A stretch of DNA of 64,000 nt from Candidatus Caldilinea saccharophila (lineage in GTDB: Bacteria; Chloroflexota; Anaerolineae; Caldilineales; Caldilineaceae). Location: positions 1-64,000 of the forward strand of contig JADJVW010000010.1 in the NCBI GenBank assembly GCA_016710365.1, given 5' to 3'. This document shows, piece after piece, positions 45,737 to 55,619 of this stretch (positions are counted from its first letter, which is position 1; every line of letters starts with the position of its first letter). A program made the translations under genes and the position numbers. The notes below the pieces were generated by a model. The model was not told the origin of the DNA, did not search any database, and saw only the letters and a list, made by a program, of their open reading frames with translations.

Positions 45737-46490
45737 ATGTCGGACAGCATCAATCGTTTTTCCAACCGTGTGGAGACCTATGTACGGGCGCGGCCTGCGT
45801 ATCCCTATGCTGTGCTTGCGTGTCTCGTGGAACGTTATGGGCTGGGACCGATTGCGACCGTAGCCGATGTGGGCGCCGGCACCGGTCTGTTAACGCGGCT
45901 CTTGCTGACGGCTGGCTGCACCGTCCATGCCATCGAACCCAACCCGCGCATGGCCGCAGCGGCTGAGCGCATGTTGGGGGGCCATCCTGGCTATCGTAGC
46001 CAATTGGGTGCGGCCGAGGCCACCGGTCTGCCTGACCGCAGCATCGACTTTGTGACCGCGGGCCAGGCTTTTCATTGGTTTGATATCCCTGCAGCGCGGC
46101 AAGAGTTCCGGCGCATCCTGCGGTCAGGTCGCCCTGGTCTGGAATGGCCGCCGCGAGTCCGGTGCGCCCTTTCTGGCTGGCTACCAGCAGATTATCGAGC
46201 GCTTCGGGCTGGACTACACCGCAGTCGACCATGCCCGTGTCGTCGATGAAGAGACGCTTGCGGGTTTCTATGCGCTGGGTGGCTATGCCCAGCATGCCTT
46301 TGTCAACCGACAATTGCTGGATGCTGCGGGCGTCGTCAGCCGGCTTAGCTCGACATCCTACATGCCGGCCGCCGATCATCCGCGCTATGGGGCCATGGTC
46401 GAAGCGGTGCAGGCGCTGGTTGCCGCCACCGCCGAGCGTGGCAAGGTGACTATGCTCTATGACACGCGCCTCTATGTCGGTCGCGTCTGA
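45737..46490 (+). CDS. Class I SAM-dependent methyltransferase (frameshifted)
   Basis: Protein of about 250 residues, start ATG 45737 with GGAGGAG upstream. Motif I is VADVGAGTGLLTRLLL, motif II TVHAIEPNPRMAAAAE, then DFVTAGQAFHWFD, the typical post-motif IV. Near 46122 the frame breaks: the shifted frame reads GQVALVWNGRRESGAPFL and continues to the TGA at 46488-46490 (TLYDTRLYVGRV). Loss of a few bases around RILR(PG)GQVAL would explain it. The family contains small-molecule and ubiquinone/menaquinone-type methyltransferases; the substrate is unknown. It lies 28 bases after the M50 gene on the same strand. Confidence 0.75.
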
Positions 46491-46580
46491 ATAGAGAGCG
46501 GCTTGTCATAGCCGCGCGCTGCTTTACAGTGAAAACGTTCCTGTTTGCTGCTTGCTTTGTCAGCCATCAGTCCATTGTGG

Positions 46581-47393
46581 TCACGTGGAAGCCTTTCGGC
46601 GCGCTGCGTAGAAGTCGGCTTTTTCACTGTCGCTGAATGCTTGATAGAGCAGTTCAAGCTCTTCAAAGACGTACCTATCAGGTTGGCCCGCTTCGTCGCA
46701 TTCTTTTTCAAGCTGCAACTGAATCTCGATTGCTTCGGCGAAACGACCAAGGGCGCGTAATGTCCACGCGATCATCCAACGGGCAATTCGAATTGTCTGC
46801 GGATTTCCGCTCCGCTCATGTGCAATCAGTGCCAGTTGGAACTCCAGAAGTGCATCTTCATAGCGACCGAGAAGGTGAAGCGCGTAGCCTGTGTTGTTGT
46901 GGAGAGCGCCTGCCCACTGCCTGGCATCCTGCTGTGAAGAGGATTGCATAAGCGCCATAGCCTTACGATTCCACTCGACCTGTTCTTCGGGTGCGGACTC
47001 TACGAAGGTCATCATATGAAGAGCGTCAATCGCCAGACTGTCAAGGTTTCCAGTGTGCGCAAGTTCAAAAGCGTGCATGTAGGCGGAGCGCGCCACTTCT
47101 CTACTTGCAGTTGTCTGTGACTCTGGAGAATGTGTAGCGGAGCAGTAGGTTCGTCCCAACTCAAGATAGTAACGCGCCTTTGCTTCCACGCTGGCGCGCT
47201 GGATTTGCGGTTCAATGTCGGCAAGGATTTGTTGGGCGTGGAGGAAGTTACGGCGGATGCCATAGGTTCGAGCAATTTGCGTTTGCAGTAGGATGGCCTC
47301 GTCCGCGGATGCATTGGGCAGCGCAGCACGGAAACGCGCTTCGCTTACCTCGGGTTGGTCGAAATCCCATAATGTTGAAATATCAATTGTCAT
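46581..47393 (-). CDS. TPR-like helical repeat protein
   Basis: This is a 270-residue protein from ATG 47393 (MTIDISTLWDFDQPEVSE), entirely helical. Degenerate tetratricopeptide-type pairs are visible, for example AKARYYLELGRTYCSATHS and WAGALHNNTGYALHLLGRYE, DALLEFQLALIAHERSG. There is no signal peptide, membrane segment or enzymatic motif. Such proteins act as scaffolds or binding platforms. Its neighbour is a radical SAM gene on the same strand, 124 bases upstream. GC content is lower than its neighbours, so horizontal origin is possible. The function is unknown. Confidence 0.6.
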   Translation of the reverse strand: MTIDISTLWDFDQPEVSEARFRAALPNASADEAILLQTQIARTYGIRRNFLHAQQILADIEPQIQRASVEAKARYYLELGRTYCSATHSPESQTTASREVARSAYMHAFELAHTGNLDSLAIDALHMMTFVESAPEEQVEWNRKAMALMQSSSQQDARQWAGALHNNTGYALHLLGRYEDALLEFQLALIAHERSGNPQTIRIARWMIAWTLRALGRFAEAIEIQLQLEKECDEAGQPDRYVFEELELLYQAFSDSEKADFYAARRKAST

Positions 47394-47517
47394 AAGCGTG
47401 CTCGCTGTTTTGCATGATCTGTCGCCGAGACAAGTATATACGCAACGAGGGGTTCCAGACTACAAGAAAAATATCGCATCCTCGCCACCGTATCCTCCGC
47501 TAAGGCGATGCTGGCCT

Positions 47518-48939
47518 TTAACTGGGCGGCAACACCGGCGCTGCTGTAAGCGCAACTTCCTTGTCATTGCTCTTGCCGGAAAGCGACGCAACATCGAGCA
47601 CCCGTTCCAATACAGGCCGCATTCCAGCCACTCGCTGCACCCGAATCACCCAGTCCCACAGCGGTTCCAGCTTCTTCCAGCCGGCGGCATAGGCGACATG
47701 GCGCAGGCGCCCGCCCAGCGTCGGCTTGCTCCACGCCCCGCGGGCGATGTTGGCCCAGCCATAGAAGTCACGATAGGCGCGCCAGTAGCCTGCCTCCAGC
47801 ACAGCCGGGCTGAGCTTGGCTGGCTGGAAGACGACGTGGCGCGTGTCGTAGCGATCCCAATCTTCGTGGAGGATGCGCCGGGCCGCGGCCATGCGTGCAT
47901 GCAGCGCCGTGCCGGGGTAGGGCGTGAGGATGTGGAAGGTGGCCGTCTCGACGCCCTGCGCCACGGCCCATCCCACGGTGCGCGCAAAGACGCCCTCGTC
48001 GTCCTCATCCATGCCAAAGACAAAGCTGCCGTTGACCATGACGCCGTTGTCGTGCAGACGCCGGATCGCGGCCGTGTAGTCGCGGTTGAGGTTCTGCACC
48101 TTGTGCTGCGCGGCCAGGTTGGCCGGGTTCAGCGTCTCGAAGCCGACAAAGAGGCTGCGCAGCCCGGACGTCGCGGCCCGCTCCACCAAGTCACCTTGCA
48201 GCACGCTCTGCACCGTCCCCGCCGCTTGCCAGACGCGGCCCATACCGCGCATCCCCTCAAAAAGCGCGGCAGCGAAACGCGGGTCGCCAAAGAGATGGTC
48301 GTCGAGAAAGTAGAGATGGCGGCCGGGCAGCCGGTCGATCTCGGCCAGTGCGGCGTCGACGCGTTGGGTGTAAAAGCTGCGCCCGCCTGCAAAAAAGGCA
48401 TCCTTGTAGCAGAAGTCGCAGTGGTGCGGACAACCGCGTGAGACCACGATCGAGTTGGGCGCCAGGTAGAGATGGCGCTTGATCAGGTCGCGGCGCACGC
48501 GCGGCAGGTGCTCTAACGTGCGCTGCTGCGACTGGTAGACCGCGCCAGGCCGGCCCGCTTGGAAGTCGGCGAGAAAGCGCGGCCACGTGTCTTCGCCCGG
48601 CCCCAGAAAGATGGTGTCGGCGTGCTGGTTTGCCTCCGCCGGCAGCGATGTCACGTGCAAGCCGCCCAGACAGACATGTGCGCCGCGTCGCCGGTACTGG
48701 TCGGCCAGCGCATACGCCCGCCGCGCCGAGGTGATGTAGACCTGAATCACCACGATGTCGGGGCTGTCGTCCAGTTCCAGCTTCTCTACATGTTCATCCT
48801 GTAAAGCCACGTCCCAATCTTTCGGCAGGTAGCCGGCCAGCGTCGCCAGCCCCAGAGGCGGGAAGAGTGAATACTTGATCGGGCGCCAGAAGGGGCTGAG
48901 CGCCTCCGTCAGCGCCGGCAGGATCATTTTGATGCGCAT
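47518..48939 (-). CDS. B12-binding-domain-type radical SAM protein
   Basis: This is a 473-residue protein, start ATG 48939. The N-terminal 170 residues fit a cobalamin-binding-type domain, without a clear DxHxxG signature (DEHVEKLELDDSPDIVVIQV is the nearest segment). The radical SAM core follows with the 4Fe-4S cluster motif CPHHCDFC near residue 180, preceded by SIVVSRG. Later segments YFLDDHLFG and GSFVFGMDEDDEG complete the TIM-barrel core. The C-terminal 100 residues are hydrophilic. Such enzymes perform methylations or rearrangements in hopanoid, cofactor or natural-product pathways. No product can be named. It follows a small lipoprotein gene by 12 bases. Confidence 0.82.
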   Translation of the reverse strand: MRIKMILPALTEALSPFWRPIKYSLFPPLGLATLAGYLPKDWDVALQDEHVEKLELDDSPDIVVIQVYITSARRAYALADQYRRRGAHVCLGGLHVTSLPAEANQHADTIFLGPGEDTWPRFLADFQAGRPGAVYQSQQRTLEHLPRVRRDLIKRHLYLAPNSIVVSRGCPHHCDFCYKDAFFAGGRSFYTQRVDAALAEIDRLPGRHLYFLDDHLFGDPRFAAALFEGMRGMGRVWQAAGTVQSVLQGDLVERAATSGLRSLFVGFETLNPANLAAQHKVQNLNRDYTAAIRRLHDNGVMVNGSFVFGMDEDDEGVFARTVGWAVAQGVETATFHILTPYPGTALHARMAAARRILHEDWDRYDTRHVVFQPAKLSPAVLEAGYWRAYRDFYGWANIARGAWSKPTLGGRLRHVAYAAGWKKLEPLWDWVIRVQRVAGMRPVLERVLDVASLSGKSNDKEVALTAAPVLPPS

Positions 48940-48951
48940 GGATATTTTTCC

Positions 48952-49434
48952 TCACTTCCCTGTCAACCGGAACGAATCCAACATGTGTTGCGCGGTGGCG
49001 TTGAGCGTGGCGCCGTCGGTGCGGAACTCGATGCCCAGTTGTTTGTCATACTGCGGCAGCACATAGGCGACGGTCGGCGTGTACGTGACGAAATCGCCGT
49101 GGTCATAGACATAGCGCTGCGCCGGTTGTCCGGCCACCGTGACCGTCTCCAGCGGCTGGCTTACCACCCACAGCCCGCGCCGTTTGGCCGCCGGTGCGTC
49201 GACCAGCAGCACCCGGAAGCTGGGAAATCCGTTGTTGTAGAAGACTGTGTCGTCGCCGTTTTGCTCGGGACGGAAGGTGTCCGGGTGCTCCAGGCTGAAG
49301 CCAACATCTTCCCGCGTATAGGTCGACCAATGCACGTCTTGCGCTGCTGGCCATGCCGGCGGCGACGACTTGCAGCTCGCCAGCAGCGCCGCCAGCACAA
49401 AGCATAGCGTCAACCACCTTCGATACAATTTCAT
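48952..49434 (-). CDS. Small lipoprotein, PsbP-like fold
   Basis: This is a 160-residue exported lipoprotein from ATG 49434. The signal peptide (MKLYRRWLTLCFVLAALLASC) ends in a lipobox LLASC, so it is anchored by the Cys near residue 21. The mature part is beta-rich and matches the pattern of PsbP/MOG1-like proteins (DVGFSLEHPDTFRPEQNGDD, then FRVLLVDAP and VAGQPAQRYVYDHGD). No catalytic residue is evident. It is transcribed towards the radical SAM gene, which starts 12 bases beyond its stop. A possible role is ligand binding at the membrane. Confidence 0.7.
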   Translation of the reverse strand: MKLYRRWLTLCFVLAALLASCKSSPPAWPAAQDVHWSTYTREDVGFSLEHPDTFRPEQNGDDTVFYNNGFPSFRVLLVDAPAAKRRGLWVVSQPLETVTVAGQPAQRYVYDHGDFVTYTPTVAYVLPQYDKQLGIEFRTDGATLNATAQHMLDSFRLTGK

Positions 49435-49490
49435 TGGATTCCCTCCTCATGACAATGAATCTGAAACAGATTCCAAGCGAGCGGCCATAT

Positions 49491-49610
49491 GGGTGTATTT
49501 CAAGTTGGGGCGTCTAGTACGTCCCCGGCACGGTGCAGCAGATGGCGGCATGTCCAAGCCGCTTGTGCACCGTGCCGGGGACGTTGCCTGCCCAACCGTG
49601 AAGTACACCT
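49491..49610. repeat. Long imperfect palindrome, about 120 bp
   Basis: An inner 18-bp perfect pair (CGTCCCCGGCACGGTGCA at 49520-49537 and its complement at 49566-49583) is flanked by outer arms such as GGGTGTATTTC and GAAGTACACC, which also pair. The whole could form a large hairpin. It lies directly upstream of the truncated response regulator. Confidence 0.75.
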
Positions 49611-49654
49611 CGGCCATAGCCGGCGTTTGACCGCTGTGGCTGATTCTCGCGAAA

Positions 49655-50308
49655 ATGATAGTGGTGGGCAACCGCCTGTGTGCGCTAGATCGTGCACTCA
49701 GGTGCTTGACAAGGCTGAAGGTCGCTGATGTACAGTTGGCCGGCGCCATGAATGGCGTGCAGACCGCCGTAGCGCTGCGCCGTGAGTTCCCACGACTGCC
49801 CGTGCTCTTCTACTCGATCCAGGACGACGCCCAGTATTACCGCGACTTCCGCGCCGCCGGCATCCTCAGCCACTACGCATACGTGCGCAAGTCCAACTAC
49901 CTGCTGCCCGAACTGGTCTTGCCGCTCCTGCTCGATGCGGTGGCCGGTCGTTCCTTTATCGACCCGGAGATTGAAGCACGCGTCGAAGCAGTGAGCGCAC
50001 AGGATGCACACGATCCCATGACGCTGCTGGAACCCCACGAGCAGCAGGTCGCCCGTCTGCTTGCTCAGGGTCTGACCAACGAACAGATCGCCGAGCGCAT
50101 GGGCTTTCGCGACAAGCGCACCATCAGCCGCATCAACGGCCAGATTTACGCCGCGTGGGGGCTGGCTGACAGCGCCACCGACGAAAAGGTCGCACGCACG
50201 CGCGCCGCTCTGATCGTCGCCGCCAGCCGCCTGCTCGTGTGGGGAGATGACGGCACGCCGCTGGCCGAGACGCAGGATGGCTGGTCACCCTGGCCGCCGG
50301 CGCCATGA
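49655..50308 (+). CDS. LuxR-type response regulator, receiver domain truncated
   Basis: This is a 217-residue regulator of the two-component pair. The receiver part starts around VADVQLAGAMNGVQTAVALR and continues to LPVLFYSIQDDAQYYRDF, with a Lys (YVRKSNYL) at the usual position. The N-terminal strand with the acidic DD pocket is missing: the protein starts at ATG 49655 with MIVVGNRLCALDRALRCLTR, which is unlike the family. The C-terminal HTH is LuxR-like (PHEQQVARLLAQGLTNEQIA and the following RISRINGQIY). The preceding 120-bp palindrome suggests that the 5' end was rearranged. The stop overlaps the kinase start (ATGA). Confidence 0.65.
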   Translation: MIVVGNRLCALDRALRCLTRLKVADVQLAGAMNGVQTAVALRREFPRLPVLFYSIQDDAQYYRDFRAAGILSHYAYVRKSNYLLPELVLPLLLDAVAGRSFIDPEIEARVEAVSAQDAHDPMTLLEPHEQQVARLLAQGLTNEQIAERMGFRDKRTISRINGQIYAAWGLADSATDEKVARTRAALIVAASRLLVWGDDGTPLAETQDGWSPWPPAP

Positions 50309-52461
50309 CCGGCCTCTTCTGGTTCGACTGGCCGCTGCTTGCCCTGTCGCTGACCAACGGCATCGTCCTGCTTTGGCTGGGGCTGATGGTGCTGCTGAAT
50401 ACCGAACGGCGCACGCCGGGCGTGGCCTTGCTGGCGCTGGCGGCATGGCTGGGCAGCGCCTTCTTTGCCGCGCACACGGCGATTCTAGCCAGCGGCGAAG
50501 GGCCGGCCAGCGCGGCGCTCAATCTGTGGTGGGAGGTGGGCTGGCTGCCGCTGTTGGCCTTGCCGCTGGCCTGGTATGGCATCGTCCTCTGGTACGGCGG
50601 CTTTGGCGCAGCAGGAAACAGCCTGGCGCGCCACCGTTGGCCGCTGGCCGGGTTGATTGTGGCGGTCGTGGGGCTGGCCGTCGCACTGATTGTCACGGCG
50701 GACCTGCCAACGTTTCTCGATGCGGTCAATCTACGCTTTGGTCGCGTGACCACCCTCTTCGGCGCGCCCTGGTTCTTCGTGCTCTATCCGGTCTATATGC
50801 TGGCCAGCCTGGGATTCAGTCTTGACGCGCTGGTGCATCCTGCGCCGGCGCCGACAGTGCAGCGGGCGCAAGCGCGCAGCCGGGCGCGTCCGTGGCTGCT
50901 GGCTGCGAATGTGCTGCTGTTGATTGTCGGCGTGCTGGTGGCCGTGATCCTGCTGTGGGTGGCGCGTACGCCAGGCCCGGTCACAACCAATGAGCTTTTT
51001 GGCCGTACGCTGCCCGCGCTCGACCTTTGGACTGCGGATGCAGATAGCGCCCGTCGTCTGGCGCTGGGGATTGCCTGGACCGACCTGCTCGTTGCGGCGT
51101 TGCTGGCCGGGGTGATTGTCTGTATCAGCTATGCATTGGTGCAATATGAGGTCTTCAGTGGCCGCGTGCTGCCGCGCCATGCGCTGCGCCGCCACTGGCG
51201 GGAGGCGTGGCTGCTGGCGATCGGTTATGGCGTCGTCGTCGGTGCGGCGCTGGCCGCGGGCTTGCGCCCTGTCTACAGCCTGCTGCTGACGGCGTTGCTC
51301 ATGACACTCTTCTTTGCCTTGCTTGGCTGGCGCACGCTTGCGGTGCAGACAGCGTTTGTGCGGCGCCTGCAACCCTTTGTGGTCAGCACCCACCTGGTTG
51401 AAGAACTGATTACGCCGGCCAACCGCGGCACGGAGAGCGATGTGCGAGATGCGCGCGCCACCTTTGCGGCGTTGTGCAACGAAGTCTTGCAGACGGATTA
51501 TGCGGCGTTGGCGCCGGCCGGCGCTCTGGCCGCACTGGTCGCGCAGCCGTTGGTCTATCCGCCCCACGCGGCCGCGCCCACGACCTTGCCGCAACTTGCC
51601 GGCCTGCCCGCCGACACGTTGGTGATTCCCGTGCAGGACCCGGCGCAGCCTGACGTGGCGTGGGCTGTCCCGTTGCATGGCGGTCAGGGCTTGATCGGCG
51701 TCCTGTTGCTGGGCGGACGCCACGGCGATGCGCTTTACACCGAGGAGGAGATCGCGATTGCCCGCGCCGCCGGCGAGCGGCTGCTGGACCTGCTGGCCGC
51801 GGCCGCGCTGGCGCGGCGCCTGCTCGACCTGACGCGCACGCAGTGGGCAGAAAGCCAGGTGGCGGATCGGCAACTGCGGCGCGTGCTCCACGACGAGGTG
51901 CTGCCCGACCTGCACGCCGCGCTGATCCTGCTGGGTCAGCGCGACGGCGCCGCGACGACAGAGGCAGGGCAATTGCTGGCCGCTGCGCACCGCCAGGCGG
52001 CCGACCTGCTGCGCGCGCTGCCGGCGCGGCCGCCCATCCGCCCGCAGGGTCAGTTGCTGGAAGAGCTGCGCCGGCTGGTCGAAGAGGAGATGGCGTCACA
52101 CTTTGACGCAGTGACCTTTGCCGCCACCGCGGCCGCGGCAAGTGCAGCCGGTCGGCTCTCCGCCTTGCGCGCGGAGGTGACCTTCTATGCGGTGCGCGAG
52201 GTGGTGCGCAACGCGGCGCGCCATGGCTGTAGGCGCGACGACACAGCGCTGACCCTGCACGTCACGGTCAAGGCTGACGCTGACCTTGTGATCACGGTCG
52301 AAGATAACGGCATGGGCAGTGAGGGTGCAGCCAACGATGCCGGCGCCGGTCAGGGGTTGGCGCTGCACACAGGCATGTTGGCGGTGGTGGGCGGTGCGCT
52401 GACGGTGGCGCCAGCGTCAGCGCGCGGGGTAAACGCGACGATTCAGGTGCCGATAACGTGA
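50305..52461 (+). CDS. Histidine kinase with multi-pass membrane sensor (NarL/DesK type)
   Basis: This is a 718-residue sensor kinase, start ATG 50305, overlapping the regulator stop. About eight hydrophobic segments lie in residues 1-360 (ALSLTNGIVLLWLGLMVLLN, LALAAWLGSAFFAAHTAILA and so on). A central GAF-like region follows. The dimerisation/phosphoacceptor helix is LRRVLHDEVLPDLHAALILLG, with His after VL, of the HisKA_3 type. The ATPase domain has an N box EVVRNAARHG and VEDNGMGSEG, and ends with the G2 box GQGLALHTGML. The signal is unknown; the 7TM-like sensor suggests a membrane or envelope cue. Confidence 0.85.
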   Translation: MTGLFWFDWPLLALSLTNGIVLLWLGLMVLLNTERRTPGVALLALAAWLGSAFFAAHTAILASGEGPASAALNLWWEVGWLPLLALPLAWYGIVLWYGGFGAAGNSLARHRWPLAGLIVAVVGLAVALIVTADLPTFLDAVNLRFGRVTTLFGAPWFFVLYPVYMLASLGFSLDALVHPAPAPTVQRAQARSRARPWLLAANVLLLIVGVLVAVILLWVARTPGPVTTNELFGRTLPALDLWTADADSARRLALGIAWTDLLVAALLAGVIVCISYALVQYEVFSGRVLPRHALRRHWREAWLLAIGYGVVVGAALAAGLRPVYSLLLTALLMTLFFALLGWRTLAVQTAFVRRLQPFVVSTHLVEELITPANRGTESDVRDARATFAALCNEVLQTDYAALAPAGALAALVAQPLVYPPHAAAPTTLPQLAGLPADTLVIPVQDPAQPDVAWAVPLHGGQGLIGVLLLGGRHGDALYTEEEIAIARAAGERLLDLLAAAALARRLLDLTRTQWAESQVADRQLRRVLHDEVLPDLHAALILLGQRDGAATTEAGQLLAAAHRQAADLLRALPARPPIRPQGQLLEELRRLVEEEMASHFDAVTFAATAAAASAAGRLSALRAEVTFYAVREVVRNAARHGCRRDDTALTLHVTVKADADLVITVEDNGMGSEGAANDAGAGQGLALHTGMLAVVGGALTVAPASARGVNATIQVPIT

Positions 52462-52483
52462 CGGCTTGCTCAACGCAGAATCA

Positions 52484-52584
52484 GTAGTTCACGATTTGCC
52501 TCACACGGAGACACAAAGTCACAAAGTTAAAGATAGCGTCCTTTGTGCTCTTTGTGGCTTTGTGTGAGTTTCGTGAAGTACTGA
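52484..52584. repeat. 103-bp MITE-like element, copy 1
   Basis: The ends AGTAGTTCACG and CGTGAAGTACT are inverted repeats with one mismatch. The interior has CACAAAG and CTTTGTG arms (CCTCACACGGAGACACAAAG and GGCTTTGTGTGAG) that pair. A second copy lies at 61888-61990. Confidence 0.8.
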
Positions 52585-52619
52585 GAATCCCTTTCTGCGC
52601 GCCTTACATCGCCGCCACG

Positions 52620-55557
52620 CTATTCCGCCATGCGCCGGCTCAACTCCGCCCAGCCTTGCAGCCCGCCCGCCATGCCTAACGACCCGGCCAGCCCTTCCAG
52701 CGCCTGCAACACCTGCGCCAGATTGATCTTGGTGGCGAGCCGGTAGACGGCGACCCAGGCGTTGAGCGCCTCCTGCTGCTGCCCATGCTGCCAGTAGATG
52801 TGTCCCATGTTGAAGCGCGTCGCGCACAACCCGGCCGCGTCGCCGATTTCCTGAAGGATGGTGAGCGAGCGCTCCAGATAGCGCAACGCCGTGTCGTAGT
52901 CGCCACGGGCATGATACAACGCCGAGATGTTGTTGAGGGTCGTGCCTTCGCCCTGTTTGTCGCCGATTTCCTGAAGGATGGTGAGCGAGCGCTCCAGATA
53001 GCGCAACGCCGTGTCGTAGTCGCCACGGGCCTTGAATATTTGCGAGATGTTGTTGAGGGTCGTGCCTTCGCCCTGTTTGTCGCCGATTTCCTGACGGATG
53101 GTGAGCGAGCGCTCCAGATAGCGCAACGCCGTGTCGTAGTCGCCCAAATGGTGATACTGGTTTCCGGTCTGACCCAGAGCTGCGCCGCGCGTTTGCGCGT
53201 CGTCCGATTCACAGATCGACGGCAGCCAGTCGTCCAGCAGGGTGCGGTAGAGACCTTGCAGATTCAGCGGGCCAACAATCCGCTCCAGCGCCAGCCGGTC
53301 CGCGGCGGCCCGCTGCCCTGCCATCTGCAACGCTTCGTGCGCCACGATGGCCTGCGTTAGCGTTCGCCGCTCGTAGCGAAAGAGATAGTGCTGGTATTCA
53401 GCGGCGCACGCAAGCAGCGCCGGCTCGGGCGCGGCGACCCCTTGCTGGCTGAGCCAATCCGCCACCAACGGCGAGAGTTGGTACTCCTCGCAACGCAAAT
53501 CGTGGGCAAACGACGGCTCGACCAGCGAGACCATCAGCAGCCGCTGCAAGTGCGCGGCTGGGTCGGGCAGCTCCAACGCCAGCGCGACGATGCCTTCGAG
53601 GGGGATGGGCGTCCGGTAGGCGGGCAGCCGCTGTAACAGCGTGGCCGCCGGCGCAGGCAACTGCTCCACAATCTGCGCCAGCGCCATGTTGGTCTGGGTC
53701 TCGGTTGCCGCCTGTTCCAGCTTCTGCTGGAATTGCGCTTCCTGCTGCGGCGTCATGCCCTGCACGGCCGCGGCAAAGAAGGTCAGGCCGCGGCCATTGC
53801 CGTGCAGCGTGGCGTAGACCTGGCGCAGCCAATCGCGGCGGCGCAGGAAGGAGAGCGGCAGCAGCCGGTTGGCCATCTGCAGAAAGTCGCCGTAGCTGGC
53901 GTGGCCCAGCGCCAGATGATCCGCCTCCGGCCAGCCCGGCAACTTCCAGCGCGAGGTCAGCAACAGGATCAACCCCTGGCGCGTCAGCCCTTGCGCTGCC
54001 CTGATCCACGCGGCAAGCCGGGCATCCTGCACCTGCTGGGTGCCCGGCGCCTGGCAGCTTTCCAGGTTGTCGAAAAAGAGCACGAGCTTGCCGCCGTGCT
54101 GTTGTAGCAGCAGGCGCAGCAGCACAACGGCGCGCCTCCTCATCCGGGAGGCGATCCAGCATCCGGTTGTAGCGCTCGATATTCTCGGTGCTCAACGACA
54201 GCTCCAGCTCAAGCCGCAACAGTTGCCAATCATTTTCGGGCCGCGCGGACCAGGCAAAGACCGTCAGGCCGCGCTGCTCGAAGAGCTGCGCCAGCCGGCC
54301 GGCCAACGCGGTCTTGCCCTGCCCGCCAGGGCCGGTAATCAGCAGTTGGTGCAAGCGCGCCTGGCGCAGCCGGCTCTGCAACGTGCGCAGTTCGGCGCGC
54401 CGCCCGATGAAGCGCGGCGGCAAAGTAATCGTGTTGAGGGTCTGGTTGAGCAGAAGCTCACGGGCGTGTGGCGTAAAGTTCCAGTCGATCAGCGGCTGCG
54501 CCGGGTCGTGGCTGATCAGGCTGGGCAGCGGCCACTGGCCCAGGCTGCTCTCGGCCAGCCCGCTGGCGTCGTCGCCCAACCGCGGGCTATCCTTCAGCGG
54601 CGTGATGATCGCCCGGCGTCCCGCTTGCAGCGCCTCATCGACCGGCGTCTGGCGCACGATCGCTTCGCAGAAGGCGCGGATGAAGAGCGTCCCCGCGCGG
54701 TCAAGCACCGATTCGCGCATGCCGACGACGTGTGGAATGCCGAGTTGGCTCAAGCGCCACGTCAGACCGTTGCTCAGCGCGTCGCTGGCCGTCATCCCCG
54801 ATTCACAGGCGGAGAGCACCACGCAGCCCACGCCGGTGCCCAGCAGCGCCTCGGCGATCGCTGCTTCATGCACCGCGTCGCCGCCGCCCTCCTCGCCCTC
54901 GAAGAGAAAAGTTGCGTAGGGCGCGGCGCCGCTGTGCGGCGCATGGTGAAACTTGCCGTGTCCACTCAGAAAGAGCAGGTGCGGGCGAAACTCTTTGAGC
55001 AGCGTCTGCAAGGTGCTGAAGCGGCCATCGTCCGGCGTCTCCAGCACCACCCCCCCTTCGGCCACAAAGGGATTGAGCGCCTCCAGCACCTGCGCCTGCT
55101 CCTCTTCTACATCGAGCCGCGCGCTTTCGGCGTCGAGGTCGTCGGGCAGGCTGGTGAAGAGCAGCACGCGCAGCGGGCCATGCTCGACCGCGGGCAGGGC
55201 CGGCCGCGCGCCATCCGTGTTGCGCAGCAATGTGAAGCCGTTGGCGCGGCCGAGAAAGCCATGCTGCGGGTGGTGGAGCGTCTCCGGCAGTTGTTGAAGG
55301 GCAGCCGCGCGGCTGGCGATGATGACCGGCAGCGTCAGCGCGCCGGCGGCCTGCCGCGCGGCGGCAAAGGCGTCGTCGATCGCCAGCGCCTGCCACAGTT
55401 GCCGGCCGATCGCCTGCAAAGTCTCGTCGGTGACAAACTGTTTGCGGGCATAGGCCCGCGCCAGGTCGTTGGCGTTGTGGCGCAGGACAGGGTAGCGCTC
55501 AATCAGGTCGGCGTCGGGGCGGATGATGAAGGCTGCGCCGCGGGGCGGGGTGGGCAT
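52620..55557 (-). CDS. CHAT protease-NTPase-TPR protein (frameshifted once)
   Basis: Protein of about 980 residues from ATG 55557 (AAGGAAAG upstream). The N-terminal third is a CHAT caspase-like domain: catalytic His in LSGHGKFHHAPHSGAAPY and Cys in VVLSACESGMT. Next comes a STAND/AAA-type NTPase (FIGRRAELRTLQSRLRQ, P-loop GPGGQGKTALAGRLAQ, then VLFFDNLES as Walker B). The C-terminal third has TPR repeats; three of them are 40-residue copies of the GDYDTALRYLERSLTI type. The frame breaks at about 54131, where a missing GC would restore EARAVVLLRLLLQQHGG. CHAT-STAND-TPR proteins are typical conflict or cell-death switches. It is the last of a three-gene minus-strand set. Confidence 0.85.
52841..53160. 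repeat. 120-bp near-identical DNA repeats encoding TPRs
   Basis: Units with a spacing of exactly 120 bases start at 52841, 52961 and 53081. Each codes for one 40-residue TPR unit. The DNA is nearly identical over tens of bases (for example the GAAGGATG/GACGGATG difference), so duplication is recent or maintained by conversion. Confidence 0.9.
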
Positions 55558-55619
55558 GGCTGGTCTTTCCTTGTCGTGAAGGCATCCGCCGTGGACAACG
55601 GCAGATGCTGTGGAAACGG

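Noticed and set aside
52484..52584. Transcription terminator after the histidine kinase
   Set aside because: It can fold, but the same sequence occurs elsewhere in a different context, and there is no T-run; better seen as a repeat element.
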